A stretch of DNA of 38,624 nucleotides, taken from the NCBI GenBank assembly GCA_001567485.1, contig JZRA01000098.1, positions 1 to 38,624 of the forward strand, given 5' to 3'. This document shows positions 7,873 through 15,181 of the stretch, one piece after another. The notes below the pieces were generated by a model. The model ran no database searches. It saw only the letters and a program-made list of their open reading frames with translations, and was not told where the DNA came from. Each line of letters opens with the position of its first letter. Position 1 is the stretch's first letter. The stretch is from Chloroflexi bacterium OLB13 (lineage in GTDB: Bacteria; Chloroflexota; Anaerolineae; Aggregatilineales; Phototrophicaceae). The position numbers were made by a program, and so were the translations under genes.

Positions 7873-7960
7873 CGAAGTCGAAAGTGTTGAGTGACGAGTG
7901 ATGAGAAAACACCGCGCCGTATGGCTCGACTAACGCTGCAAGATACGAACACCGGCTTAG
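7873..7960 (-). repeat. Dispersed intergenic repeat, copy A
   Basis: Read on the minus strand this matches 14990-15093 on the plus strand over nearly its whole length (shared CTAAGCCGGTGTTCGTA, TCTTGCAGC, TACGGCGCGGTGTTTTCTCA and more). It includes a heptamer-like run of GAGTGA units. It fills most of the gap between the dioxygenase and the terminator of the PAS gene. Confidence 0.7.
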
Positions 7961-8014
7961 TTCGCCGGCGTGCTGCCCGGATTCCGTCGGCGTAGGGACA
8001 ACTCCACCACGGGG

Positions 8015-8041
8015 AAAGAAAAGACCGGCGCTCGCCGGTCT
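8015..8041 (-). terminator. Intrinsic terminator of the PAS-HisKA gene
   Basis: On the minus strand a perfect AGACCGGCG / CGCCGGTCT stem (8022-8041) is followed by TTTTCTTT. The stop codon TAG (8040-8042) is part of the stem's first arm, so termination directly follows translation. This shows the gene really ends here rather than continuing into a lost ATPase domain. Confidence 0.85.
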
Positions 8042-8696
8042 ATTTCATAATCGCCAGTATGTCGTCCAGCACGCTGGAGAGCCGGTGCACTTCGTGGGCG
8101 ATGCGGTCGATATGTTCGCGCCGCCGATCTTCCGGCATCGTTTCGAAATACAGGTGAAGCAGCTCGGCCGAGGACGCCACGCTCGCCAGCGGGTTGCGGA
8201 ACTCGTGCAGGATACGCTCGGCCATTTGGTTCTTGAGCAGGTTGATCTCGCCGTCTTTGCGTGCTTCGGTGCTGCGCAGCTCCTGCGTGAAGCGCTGCGC
8301 CTGCGCGTCGGCGACGTCGCGGATGTCGCGCATTAGGATCACGCCGCCGTCGTTGGTGGGCTTGGCGACGACATGAAGGTGCATCTGCTCTTGTGGATAC
8401 TCGGCGCGGATGGTTTCCCCGGCCATAACCTTCGACACCAGCCCGGACAGCCACGCGGCCTTCGACGGCGGGAACATCTCGCGCAGCAGGCGCCCTTCCA
8501 CCTCGTCGTGGTGGAATCCCCACCGTTCGAGCAGCTCGCCGCCCGCCCGCACGATCCGCAGATTAGAGTCGAACAACGCCACCGCACACGCAGGCAGGTT
8601 GTCTACGAGCATCCGCATCATGGGATCGTCGTACTGGAGGGATGTTATGGTTGCAACCTTCACTAGGCCATCCAATGATGGACTGAACACATGCAC
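8040..8696 (-). CDS. PAS-HisKA protein lacking an ATPase domain
   Basis: 218 residues. A PAS domain covers about residues 26-125 (MMRMLVDNLPACAVALFDSN, ILMRDIRD). A coiled linker leads to a HisKA dimerisation domain whose H-box ILHEFRNPLASV puts the phospho-acceptor histidine at residue 164. The sequence ends at the second HisKA helix (VHRLSSVLDDILAIMK), and a terminator overlaps the stop. The HATPase_c catalytic domain of ordinary histidine kinases is absent in every frame downstream. It could accept phosphate from another kinase or act as a dimeric PAS sensor. The ATG at 8696 sits at the expected transcription start, so the mRNA may be leaderless; internal starts (GTG, or ATG at residue 26) are possible. 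No response regulator lies beside it. Confidence 0.85.
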   Translation of the reverse strand: MHVFSPSLDGLVKVATITSLQYDDPMMRMLVDNLPACAVALFDSNLRIVRAGGELLERWGFHHDEVEGRLLREMFPPSKAAWLSGLVSKVMAGETIRAEYPQEQMHLHVVAKPTNDGGVILMRDIRDVADAQAQRFTQELRSTEARKDGEINLLKNQMAERILHEFRNPLASVASSAELLHLYFETMPEDRRREHIDRIAHEVHRLSSVLDDILAIMK

Positions 8697-8700
8697 TCAT

Positions 8701-8729
8701 TATGTATGCAAAAGTTAGAATTCTGTCAA
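8701..8729 (-). promoter_or_regulatory. Promoter of the PAS-HisKA gene
   Basis: A perfect TTGACA (8724-8729) and TACATA (8701-8706) with a 17-nt spacer on the minus strand. The start would fall within a few bases of the ATG at 8694-8696, consistent with leaderless translation. Confidence 0.75.
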
Positions 8730-8747
8730 CAGGTTGAGGTAACGGAT

Positions 8748-8776
8748 TTGACACAACCCCGACAATTGTGTGTCAA
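8748..8776. promoter_or_regulatory. Inverted repeat upstream of the PAS-HisKA promoter
   Basis: TTGACACA (8748-8755) and TGTGTCAA (8769-8776) are perfect 8-bp arms around 13 nt. It lies 19 nt upstream of the -35 box, the right place for an activator or repressor site. No neighbouring regulator is obvious. Confidence 0.45.
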
Positions 8777-8983
8777 TGCTGAACAAACGGCCCGGTGCAG
8801 ACTGCGGGATGGGAGAAGCGAAGTCCCGGCCGTTCACGGGCTTCGACACCGGCCCGAACCGGCAGTGTTTCAGGGCTATCCGCGGCGGATTGCCGGCGCG
8901 CGGTCATATCGCCTTGACTCCGCCGCCGCGAGACGGCAGAATCAACCCATTACGCGTGTTTAACCGATACAAAGGGAGTCGGC
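8777..8983. other. Intergenic stretch without a recognised gene
   Basis: About 200 nt between the inverted repeat and the small membrane protein gene. Short open frames here have no supported start or family. Only the ribosome-binding site AAGGGAG before 8984 is recognisable. Confidence 0.4.
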
Positions 8984-9319
8984 ATGGCTCACCACGACGA
9001 AGAACAAGTACCCGGTATGATCCACGAGTTCGGCATGACGCCGCTGACGTGGTGGCTGGCTGGCTTGGCTGGGGCGGGCCTGACCCTTATGCTGCTGGCC
9101 GCCGGCACAGGTGTGATTACCGGCGCTGATGTCGGGCTTTGGTTCGCGCTCGGTGTGCTGATGCTGGCGAGCGGCGCTGGCGCGTGGATCGCCGTGACGC
9201 GCCCGTTCCAGAATTTTGACAACATCAACATCCCGATTGATGGAGACCACGGCGCGCACGACGAGCCTGCCGGTGACTCGCACGACGAGCACGGCCACGC
9301 CGCGCCCGCCCATCACTAA
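8984..9319 (+). CDS. Small two-helix membrane protein with His-rich tail
   Basis: 111 residues. A short His/Glu-rich N-terminus (MAHHDEEQVPGMIHEFGM) is followed by two hydrophobic helices (about residues 20-45 and 48-72) and a tail crowded with His and Asp (DGDHGAHDEPAGDSHDEHGH). The tail could bind divalent metal ions, or could be an acidic soluble extension; the sequence alone does not decide. The ATG is preceded by AAGGGAG. The next gene starts 6 nt after the stop, so the pair and prmC likely form one transcript. Family not recognised. Confidence 0.75.
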   Translation: MAHHDEEQVPGMIHEFGMTPLTWWLAGLAGAGLTLMLLAAGTGVITGADVGLWFALGVLMLASGAGAWIAVTRPFQNFDNINIPIDGDHGAHDEPAGDSHDEHGHAAPAHH

Positions 9320-9325
9320 GCCCGC

Positions 9326-9829
9326 GTGTCCCGTTCGGCCATCCCCGCGCGTGCGCCGTATGGGGAAGTCTTTCCCGGCGCGGTCGTGCGTCACCACGGC
9401 CGGATCATCTTGACGGCCAACCCTGCGCCAGAGCGCGACGTGCTGGCGCGCGGCGTCGTGATCCGCTACGGCGTGCGCTACCTCGAAAAGCATTTCCTCT
9501 CGGTTGTCCCCGGCCTGATCGCGCTGGAACGCGGCGAGCTGTTCACCGGCGAAGACGCGCTCGACTTCCTCGTCAAGCGCAGCAACTTGTATCCCCGCAC
9601 CGAAGTGTACGGCTACCGCAGCGACGGCGCTGACGAGATGAAGACGGTCAAGTGGCTGGACGTGGCCGAGCCGCTGATGGTGCTGGCTTACGCGAACGAC
9701 GCCGCCACCTCGCCGGTCGCGGAGGTCGACGGGCTGTCCGGGCCGGAGGACGTGTTCACAGCGCGCATGTTGGCGGCGCTGCCGCGCTATGAGTCGCTCG
9801 ACGCCGTGCCGTCCACCGGGATGGAATGA
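9326..9829 (+). CDS. Hypothetical protein (167 aa) ahead of prmC
   Basis: No recognised family. The start is GTG with weak ribosome-binding sequence. The protein is soluble, with mixed alpha/beta character (GAVVRHHGRIILTANP, GVVIRYGVRYLEKHFLSVVP, TEVYGYRSDGADEMKTVKWL) and no signal peptide. Its TGA overlaps the ATG of prmC by the ATGA arrangement, so the two are translationally coupled. The coupling suggests co-regulation, not necessarily shared function. Confidence 0.7.
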   Translation: MSRSAIPARAPYGEVFPGAVVRHHGRIILTANPAPERDVLARGVVIRYGVRYLEKHFLSVVPGLIALERGELFTGEDALDFLVKRSNLYPRTEVYGYRSDGADEMKTVKWLDVAEPLMVLAYANDAATSPVAEVDGLSGPEDVFTARMLAALPRYESLDAVPSTGME

Positions 9830-10682
9830 CCGCTCTCGGCCCGCTGCTGGCCGCCGCCCGCGCCCGTTTCCTCGCAAGCAGTGACTCGCCCGGACTGGAC
9901 GCGCAGCTGCTGATGGCGCATGTGCTCGACGCGGGCCGCGCGCATGTCATCGCGCATCCGGAACGCGAACTGACCCCCGCGCAGGAGGCCCGCTTCGCCG
10001 CGCTGGTCGAACGCCGCGCCGCCGGTGAGCCGATGGCCTACATCCTCGGCCAGCGCGCGTTCTACGACCGAACTTTCAACGTGACGCCTGACGTGCTGAT
10101 CCCGCGCCCTGAGACCGAAACGCTGGTCGAGCTGGCGATCGCCGCGCCGCAGGCGCAGCGCCCCGGCGCGGTGATCGTCGACATCGGCGCCGGCAGCGGC
10201 GCGATTGCGATTACGGTCGCCGCGCACTGCCCGCAGGCCAGCGTGCATGCTGTCGACATCAGCGCCGGCGCGCTCGACGTGGCGCGCAGCAACGCGGCGC
10301 TCAACGGAGTCGCCCTGACGTTCCATCATGGCGATCTGCTCGCGCCGATCATCGACGCGGCGCTGACGGTCGACGTGCTGCTGGCGAACCTACCGTATAT
10401 CGAAAGCGGCGTGCTGCTGGAACTGGACGTCAGCCGCTATGAGCCGGCGCTGGCGTTGGATGGCGGGCCGGACGGGCTGGACATCGTGCGCAGGCTGTTG
10501 ACGCAGGCCCCGCGTGTGCTGGCGCAGGATGCGCTCGCTCTGCTGGAGATCGGCGCCGATCAAGGGGCGCGGCGTCCGAGCTGGCGCGCGTCGCCCTACC
10601 TGATGCACGGGTGGATGTCGTGCAAGATTTGGCGGGCTTGGATCGGATCATCCGCGCGATCAGGGTTCCACGCACGGGATGA
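9826..10682 (+). CDS. prmC: Release factor glutamine methyltransferase, frameshifted near the end
   Basis: PrmC methylates the GGQ glutamine of release factors RF1 and RF2 using S-adenosylmethionine. The N-terminal helical domain (LDAQLLMAHVLDAGRAHVIA, GEPMAYILGQRAFY) leads to LIPRPETETLVE, the SAM site VDIGAGSGAIAITVA, and DVLLANLPYI. The family motif is NPPY; here it reads NLPY. The frame breaks in the G-rich tract at 10564-10572: shifting by one base restores ASELARVALPDARVDVVQ and a normal family ending (GLDRIIRAIR) with TGA at 10680-10682, about 285 residues. Without the shift the frame runs to 10911 over the opposite gene with no family resemblance. A single missing base is the simplest explanation. 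It is coupled to the preceding gene (ATGA). Confidence 0.9.
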
Positions 10683-11436
10683 TACGGTCGAAGTCGGTGT
10701 GATAGATATACGGGTCGCCATCGGCCTCGACCACGATGCGGTAGCCGGCGACGCCTGCGAAGGCGGTCTCTGGCGTGGGCGCAGGAGCGCCGTCGGCCGT
10801 GCATCCCAGCGTGGCGTCGGGCCAGTTGACGGGACGGGCGCTGACCAGCACGACATCCGCCTCCTCGACCTCGGCCGCGCGGGCAGCACGGGTGCGAGCG
10901 ATGAGCACTAACCCTTCGGCAATCGGGTCGCGCTGGATGAACAGGTCGGGGCGGTCGTCATACAGGTTGACCGTGCCGCACACCTGCGCGCCCTCTGGCC
11001 CGACCAGCACCTCGATCACGTCCTCACCATCGAGCACGCTGACCAGCGATTGGCCTGAGACGGCGCGCCCGCATCCGTCGATCACGCGGCCTGCGCGCAC
11101 GCCGGTCGCGGCGATGACGTCCAATTGGTCGGCGGGCTGGCCGCTTTCTGCCGCGACGGCCTCGAGCGCTTGCGCGGCGCGCGCTTCCCGCGTGACATCG
11201 GTCGGATCGGGTGTCGGGGCGTCCGCGGTCAGCGTGAGCGCCAGATCGAAGGCGGACGGTGGCAGGGTGACCGTCGGCGTCGGCTCGATGATCGCCGGCG
11301 TAACGGTCGGCGGCGCAGGGTTGAGGGCTTGAGTGGGTGGAGGGGTGGCGGACGGTTCAGCAGGCCCGCCGGTGCAGGCCGCCAATCCGGCGAGCGCCGC
11401 CCCAATCAGCGCCGCCGCGCGGACGAAACGGCGCAT
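10660..11436 (-). CDS. Lipoprotein with WPDATLGC-type domain
   Basis: 258 residues. The signal peptide MRRFVRAAALIGAALAGLAA ends at a lipobox (LAAC) and is followed by a Thr/Pro-rich linker, so it is a secreted lipid-anchored protein. The C-terminal domain has the pattern NWPDATLGC, then GVAGYRIVVEADGDPYIYHT and a late cysteine (RIIPCVEP). This WPD..LGC...PGY.I.....G..Y.YHTD layout is common in Chloroflexota and cyanobacterial exported proteins of unknown role. A central Cys-containing segment (VIDGCGRAVSGQ, EGAQVCGTVN) may form a disulfide. It overlaps the end of prmC by about 23 nt on the opposite strand and lies 6 nt after the DUF167 gene, so the two are likely co-transcribed. Confidence 0.85.
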   Translation of the reverse strand: MRRFVRAAALIGAALAGLAACTGGPAEPSATPPPTQALNPAPPTVTPAIIEPTPTVTLPPSAFDLALTLTADAPTPDPTDVTREARAAQALEAVAAESGQPADQLDVIAATGVRAGRVIDGCGRAVSGQSLVSVLDGEDVIEVLVGPEGAQVCGTVNLYDDRPDLFIQRDPIAEGLVLIARTRAARAAEVEEADVVLVSARPVNWPDATLGCTADGAPAPTPETAFAGVAGYRIVVEADGDPYIYHTDFDRIIPCVEP

Positions 11437-11442
11437 GAGTCG

Positions 11443-11748
11443 TTACAGCCCCAGTTTGGCGAGGAGGTCGGACTTGTTGAGATCCATGACGGACAGCAGT
11501 TTGTCGCGGCCACCGTGCCCGACCACGATCTCGATCCGCTTGGGGTCGACCTCGAGCAGTTCAGCAAAGAATTGGATCAGCTCTTCATTGGCGGCCGCGC
11601 TGCCCGCTTCCTCGGCGATGAGCTTGACGCGCAGCGTGCTGTCGTCCTCCAACAGGCCGGCCATGCCCGTGTACTCGGAACGCGTCATGACCCGAACCGT
11701 GAAGGCTGCGCCGCGTGTCGCGGATTTAATCTCGAATTTGCGCTCCAT
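11443..11748 (-). CDS. DUF167 (YggU-like) family protein
   Basis: 101 residues from the ATG at 11748, which has GAAAGGA about 8 nt upstream; an upstream start at 11766 would add six residues. The family pattern is present: a basic strand (RKFEIKSATRGAAFTVRVM), LRVKLIAEEAGSAAANEELI, QFFAELLEVDPKRIEIVVGH and a closing GGRDKLLSV. DUF167 proteins are small cytoplasmic alpha/beta proteins without an assigned reaction. It is the first gene of a pair with the lipoprotein. Confidence 0.85.
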   Translation of the reverse strand: MERKFEIKSATRGAAFTVRVMTRSEYTGMAGLLEDDSTLRVKLIAEEAGSAAANEELIQFFAELLEVDPKRIEIVVGHGGRDKLLSVMDLNKSDLLAKLGL

Positions 11749-12215
11749 AGCGGCCGTCCTTTCCATCGCACATACACTATACCGCGAAACTATGTCAAAC
11801 GACTACGCCCTAACGGGTGCATTTCTAACCCCTTATCTGGTCGTCCCGTTCCCATGAGCAAAAAAGGACGGCGATCCCCGCTCTCTCCAGCCGTGCAAGC
11901 TGTGTTGTGCGGGAAGGTTAATGTAAGAAGTTGTAAGTGATGAGTGATGAGTGACTACCAACCTTCATCGCTCGTGGAATCCTCTGAAGCAGAAGATTGA
12001 GCCTGCTGACTTTCGATAACCTACTTGGAGTCGTGCGAACGTGTGAGTGCCCGGTCTTGGCCTGCTGTCAGCACCGCACTGGACGGTTTCCGGTGAATAG
12101 CCGAGAATTTGGGGTGGGCGCATCTCGATCCCCCGGCGCTCAGACCTCACCCCCGGCCTTGAGCAGTGAGACAGGGAGAAGGCGCGTCGAAAGCGCCAGC
12201 AGAGAAAGGCAGCGT
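11749..12215. other. Long intergenic region with degenerate repeats
   Basis: No supported gene. A heptamer run (GTGATGA units) lies at about 11936-11954. A degraded copy of the CTCACCCCCGGCC palindromic repeat seen at the right end of the window lies at about 12143-12180. On the minus strand a TTGACA (11793-11798) lies upstream of the DUF167 gene but no good -10 box follows at the usual distance. The frame open from 11997 to the mutS-like start contains these repeats and is not credible as coding. Confidence 0.55.
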
Positions 12216-14063
12216 ATGACCGATACCCCGCGCGCGCGGCTGATGAGCGCCCTGCAGCGACATCTCGACCGGCTCGACCGGCGGGCCGAGAGGCTCAACC
12301 GGCGCGAAGATCAGCTCAGCCTTGTACGGCTCGGCACGTTCCTGGCCGGCGGCGTGCTGACCTTCTTCGCTGTGCCGGCCGGATTGGCGCTGCCGGCCGC
12401 TGTGCTGTGGATCGGAGCGTTCGCGGCGGCGGTCGTTACGCATCGCCGCGTGTGTGATGCCGCCGTGCAGACGCGCGAACTGGACGCGATCAAGCAGGCG
12501 CATCTGGCGCGTATGCTGCTGGCATGGGATGGGCTGCCGCCGGCCCGTCATACGGCCGCCGAGCCTGAGCATCCGTATGCCAGCGACCTCGACATCATCG
12601 GGCCGCATGGCCTGCTGCGCCTGATCGACACGACGACATCCGCCGCCGGAAGCGCTCGCCTACGCGATTGGCTGCTGGCCGGCACGCCGAATGCCGCGAT
12701 GATCGCCCGCCGGCAGGCGCTGGTGGCCGAACTGCGCCCGCTGGGAACGTTCCGCGACCGGCTTACGATGAGCGCGCGCCGGCCAGCTGGTGGCGAAGGC
12801 ACACTGCAAGCATGGCTCGACGATCCACACAGCGCGCCGCCCGTGCCGCTGGCCGCGCTGGCCGGGCTTGCGCTGCTGGCCGCGATCAACGTCGTGCAGG
12901 GGATCGCTTACCTGTCCGGCGCGGACGCGGGACTGCTGCTGTTTACGCTGCCGCTGTACGTCGTGCTGAGCGCCGTGTTTATTCGCGCGGCGGCGGAGGT
13001 CGGCGAGGACGCGCTGATGGTCTCGTACGAAGTCGGCCGGCTGGCCGCGGCGTTCCGTGTGTTGGAACGGCGCCGCACGCCGGGCCGTCCGCATCTCGAC
13101 GCGCTGCTGGCGCCGTTTCGCGACCCTGCCGCGCGCCCGTCCGCACTGCTGCGCCGGATCAGCATGATCGCCGGGGCGGCCAGCGTGCGGGCCAACTTCA
13201 TCGCGTGGACGGCGCTCAACCTGCTCACGCCGTGGGATCTCATCACGGCGTCGCTGCTGACGCGCAGCAAGCACGCGCTGGCGGCGGCGCTCCCGCGTTG
13301 GCTCGACGCATGGCATGAGATCGAGGCGCTGTCGGCGCTGGCGACCTTCGCCGACCTGCACCCCGCTTACAGCTTCCCGACGTTGATCGATACGCCGGAG
13401 CTGCACGCCGACGCGTTCGGCCACCCGCTGATCCCCGCCGAGCGCAAGGTGCGTAACCCGTTTCACGCCGACGCAGACTCGGCCGTCACGCTGCTGACCG
13501 GCTCGAATATGTCCGGCAAGAGTTCGCTGCTGCGCGCGGTCGGCCTCAACATCGTGCTGGCGTATAGCGGCAGCGTGGCCGACGCCGATGCGATGCGCCT
13601 CGGCCATTTCCGGCTGTTCACGTGCATTCGCGTCAGCGACTCGGTGGTCGAGGGCTTGAGCTACTTCTATGCCGAGGTGCGCCGCCTGCGCGCCCTGCTC
13701 GACGCGCTGGATGCGCCTGACGGCCTGACGCTGTTCTACCTGATCGACGAGATTTTCCGCGGCACCAACAACCGCGAACGGCTGATCGGCGGGCGGTCGT
13801 ACATCCGCGCGCTGGCCGAACGAAAGGCGCTCGGCATCGTCGCCACGCACGACCTCGAACTGACCGCGCTGGCGGACTCTGTGCCGCACGTTCGCAATCT
13901 GCACTTCCGCGAGACGATCACCGACGGGCGCATGGCGTTCGACTATGTGCTGCGCCCCGGCCCCAGCCCGACCACCAACGCGCTTACGATCATGCGGCTC
14001 GAAGGGCTGCCGGTCGACACCGCCGAATCGGGTAGCGAGGCCACGCCGGAGACGTTAGGCTAA
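12216..14063 (+). CDS. Membrane-anchored MutS-family ATPase
   Basis: 615 residues from the ATG at 12216 (AAAGG upstream). It has an N-terminal coiled segment (HLDRLDRRAERLNRREDQLS), two hydrophobic segments (GTFLAGGVLTFFAVPAGLAL and IGAFAAAVV), and a MutS core/lever region that contains further hydrophobic helices (LLAAINVVQGIAYL, LLLFTLPLYVVLSAVFI). The MutS ATPase follows: Walker A LLTGSNMSGKSSLLRAVG, signature VSDSVVEGLSYFYAEV, Walker B LFYLIDEIFRGTNNRERLIG and GIVATHDLELTALAD. The mismatch-recognition and connector domains of MutS1 and the Smr domain of MutS2 are absent. This matches the uncharacterised transmembrane MutS-like branch; a role in classical mismatch repair is doubtful. It is followed by the SDR gene after 42 nt. 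Confidence 0.88.
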   Translation: MTDTPRARLMSALQRHLDRLDRRAERLNRREDQLSLVRLGTFLAGGVLTFFAVPAGLALPAAVLWIGAFAAAVVTHRRVCDAAVQTRELDAIKQAHLARMLLAWDGLPPARHTAAEPEHPYASDLDIIGPHGLLRLIDTTTSAAGSARLRDWLLAGTPNAAMIARRQALVAELRPLGTFRDRLTMSARRPAGGEGTLQAWLDDPHSAPPVPLAALAGLALLAAINVVQGIAYLSGADAGLLLFTLPLYVVLSAVFIRAAAEVGEDALMVSYEVGRLAAAFRVLERRRTPGRPHLDALLAPFRDPAARPSALLRRISMIAGAASVRANFIAWTALNLLTPWDLITASLLTRSKHALAAALPRWLDAWHEIEALSALATFADLHPAYSFPTLIDTPELHADAFGHPLIPAERKVRNPFHADADSAVTLLTGSNMSGKSSLLRAVGLNIVLAYSGSVADADAMRLGHFRLFTCIRVSDSVVEGLSYFYAEVRRLRALLDALDAPDGLTLFYLIDEIFRGTNNRERLIGGRSYIRALAERKALGIVATHDLELTALADSVPHVRNLHFRETITDGRMAFDYVLRPGPSPTTNALTIMRLEGLPVDTAESGSEATPETLG

Positions 14064-14105
14064 CGCCGTGATCCAATACCCCGCAGACAGAAGGCTGTTC
14101 TGGTG

Positions 14106-14936
14106 ATGACTGACTCATTTCTCAACTCGCTGTTCGACCTGACCGGGCAGGTGGCGGTCGTCACTGGCGGAACCGGCGTGCTGGGTGGAGCGATGGCGCG
14201 TGGATTGGCGCGGGCTGGAGCGAAGGTCGCGGTCTTGGGCCGCCGCCGCGCCGCTGCCAACGCCGTCGTGACGCAGATCGAAGCGGCAGGCGGCACGGCT
14301 CTCGCAGCACCAGCCGACGTGCTCGACCGCGCTTCGCTGGAATCGGCGCGCGATGCCGTTATTCGGGCATGGGGCCGCCTCGACATCCTCGTCAACGCAG
14401 CGGGCGGCAACGTCCCTGAGGCGACGGTTGACCCGGCGGACTCGTTCTTCGACGTGCCGGCGGACGCCTTCCGCAGCGCGCTTGACCTCAACCTGACCGG
14501 CACGCTGCTGCCCTCGCAGGTGTTCGGTGCGGAGATGGCTGCCCATGGCAGCGGCAGCATCGTCAATATCTCGTCGATGGCGGCGCACCGCGCGCTGACC
14601 CGCGTTGTGGCGTATAGCGCGGCCAAGGCCGCCGTCGAGAACTTCACCCGGTGGCTGGCGGTCGAACTAGCGCAGAAGGTCGGCGCAGGGCTTCGCGTCA
14701 ACGCCATCGCGCCCGGCTTCTTCATCGGCGAGCAGAACCGGCGGCTGCTGCTCAACAAGGACGGCTCGCTCACGGCGCGCGGCGGTACGATCATCGCGCA
14801 TACGCCGGCGGGCCGTTTCGGAGAGCCGGACGATCTGCTCGGCGCGCTGTTGTATCTGGCGGGGCCGGCCAGCCGATTCGTGACCGGCACGGTGCTGATC
14901 GTGGACGGCGGCGTCAACGCCTTCAGCGGGATTTGA
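14106..14936 (+). CDS. UxuB-like short-chain dehydrogenase (D-mannonate oxidoreductase type)
   Basis: 276 residues of the classical SDR fold: the NAD(P)-binding TGGTGVLGGAMARGLARAG, the NAG motif as LVNAAGGN, the catalytic Ser of IVNISSMAAH and the YSAAK motif (Tyr/Lys). The C-terminal part reads NAIAPGFFIGEQNRRLLLNK, TIIAHTPAGRFGEPDDLLGA and VDGGVNAFSGI. This is characteristic of the SDR-type D-mannonate/fructuronate oxidoreductases (B. subtilis UxuB) rather than generic SDRs. It would reduce fructuronate to mannonate, or the reverse, in hexuronate breakdown. No uxuA is nearby, so the substrate remains inferred. The ATG at 14106 is preferred over the GTG just before it. Confidence 0.85.
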   Translation: MTDSFLNSLFDLTGQVAVVTGGTGVLGGAMARGLARAGAKVAVLGRRRAAANAVVTQIEAAGGTALAAPADVLDRASLESARDAVIRAWGRLDILVNAAGGNVPEATVDPADSFFDVPADAFRSALDLNLTGTLLPSQVFGAEMAAHGSGSIVNISSMAAHRALTRVVAYSAAKAAVENFTRWLAVELAQKVGAGLRVNAIAPGFFIGEQNRRLLLNKDGSLTARGGTIIAHTPAGRFGEPDDLLGALLYLAGPASRFVTGTVLIVDGGVNAFSGI

Positions 14937-14938
14937 GG

Positions 14939-14990
14939 GGGACAGGGGGCACAGGTCAGGTGTCAGGGGGCAGGTGTCAGAGATCAGTCA
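14939..14990 (+). repeat. Short degenerate heptamer-like repeat
   Basis: A run of CAGGGGGCA / CAGGTGTCAG units just downstream of the SDR stop. It has the same flavour as the large array at 26972-27176 (CAGTTGG CAGGAGT units). Confidence 0.5.
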
Positions 14991-15093
14991 CTAAGCCGGT
15001 GTTCGTAAGCCGAGAGATTCGGTCTCCCATCTTGCAGCATGAGTCGAGCTATACGGCGCGGTGTTTTCTCATCACTCATCACTTTCAACTTCG
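14990..15093 (+). repeat. Dispersed intergenic repeat, copy B
   Basis: Inverted relative to copy A at 7873-7960. It differs mainly by a 20-22-nt insertion (containing GCCGAGAGATTCGG) after GTTCGTA, a six-base gap and scattered substitutions. Both copies are intergenic. Confidence 0.7.
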
Positions 15094-15110
15094 TTCTGGC
15101 GCTATTTTTT

Positions 15111-15136
15111 GTAGGGCGCAGCGCATCGCGCCCTAC
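15111..15136. repeat. Palindromic GTAGGGCGC repeat
   Basis: GTAGGGCGC (15111-15119) and GCGCCCTAC (15128-15136) form a perfect 9-bp stem around 8 nt, preceded on the plus strand by TTTTTT. The T tract is on the wrong side for termination of the SDR transcript, and on the minus strand the hairpin is followed by A residues, so it is more likely an interspersed palindrome than a terminator. Confidence 0.5.
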
Positions 15137-15181
15137 TGCGTCCCTTGCGGTTCAATCGTTCGATGCGCTGTGGCCGTTTCT

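Noticed and set aside
10683..10911. C-terminal extension of prmC
   Set aside because: It lies after the frameshift, has no PrmC similarity, and overlaps the lipoprotein gene antisense.
11997..12215. N-terminal extension of the MutS-like protein
   Set aside because: It crosses a degraded intergenic repeat, and the ATG at 12216 has a good ribosome-binding site.
12660..13904. Long antisense open frame opposite the MutS-like gene
   Set aside because: It is a by-product of high GC; the plus-strand frame has complete MutS motifs.
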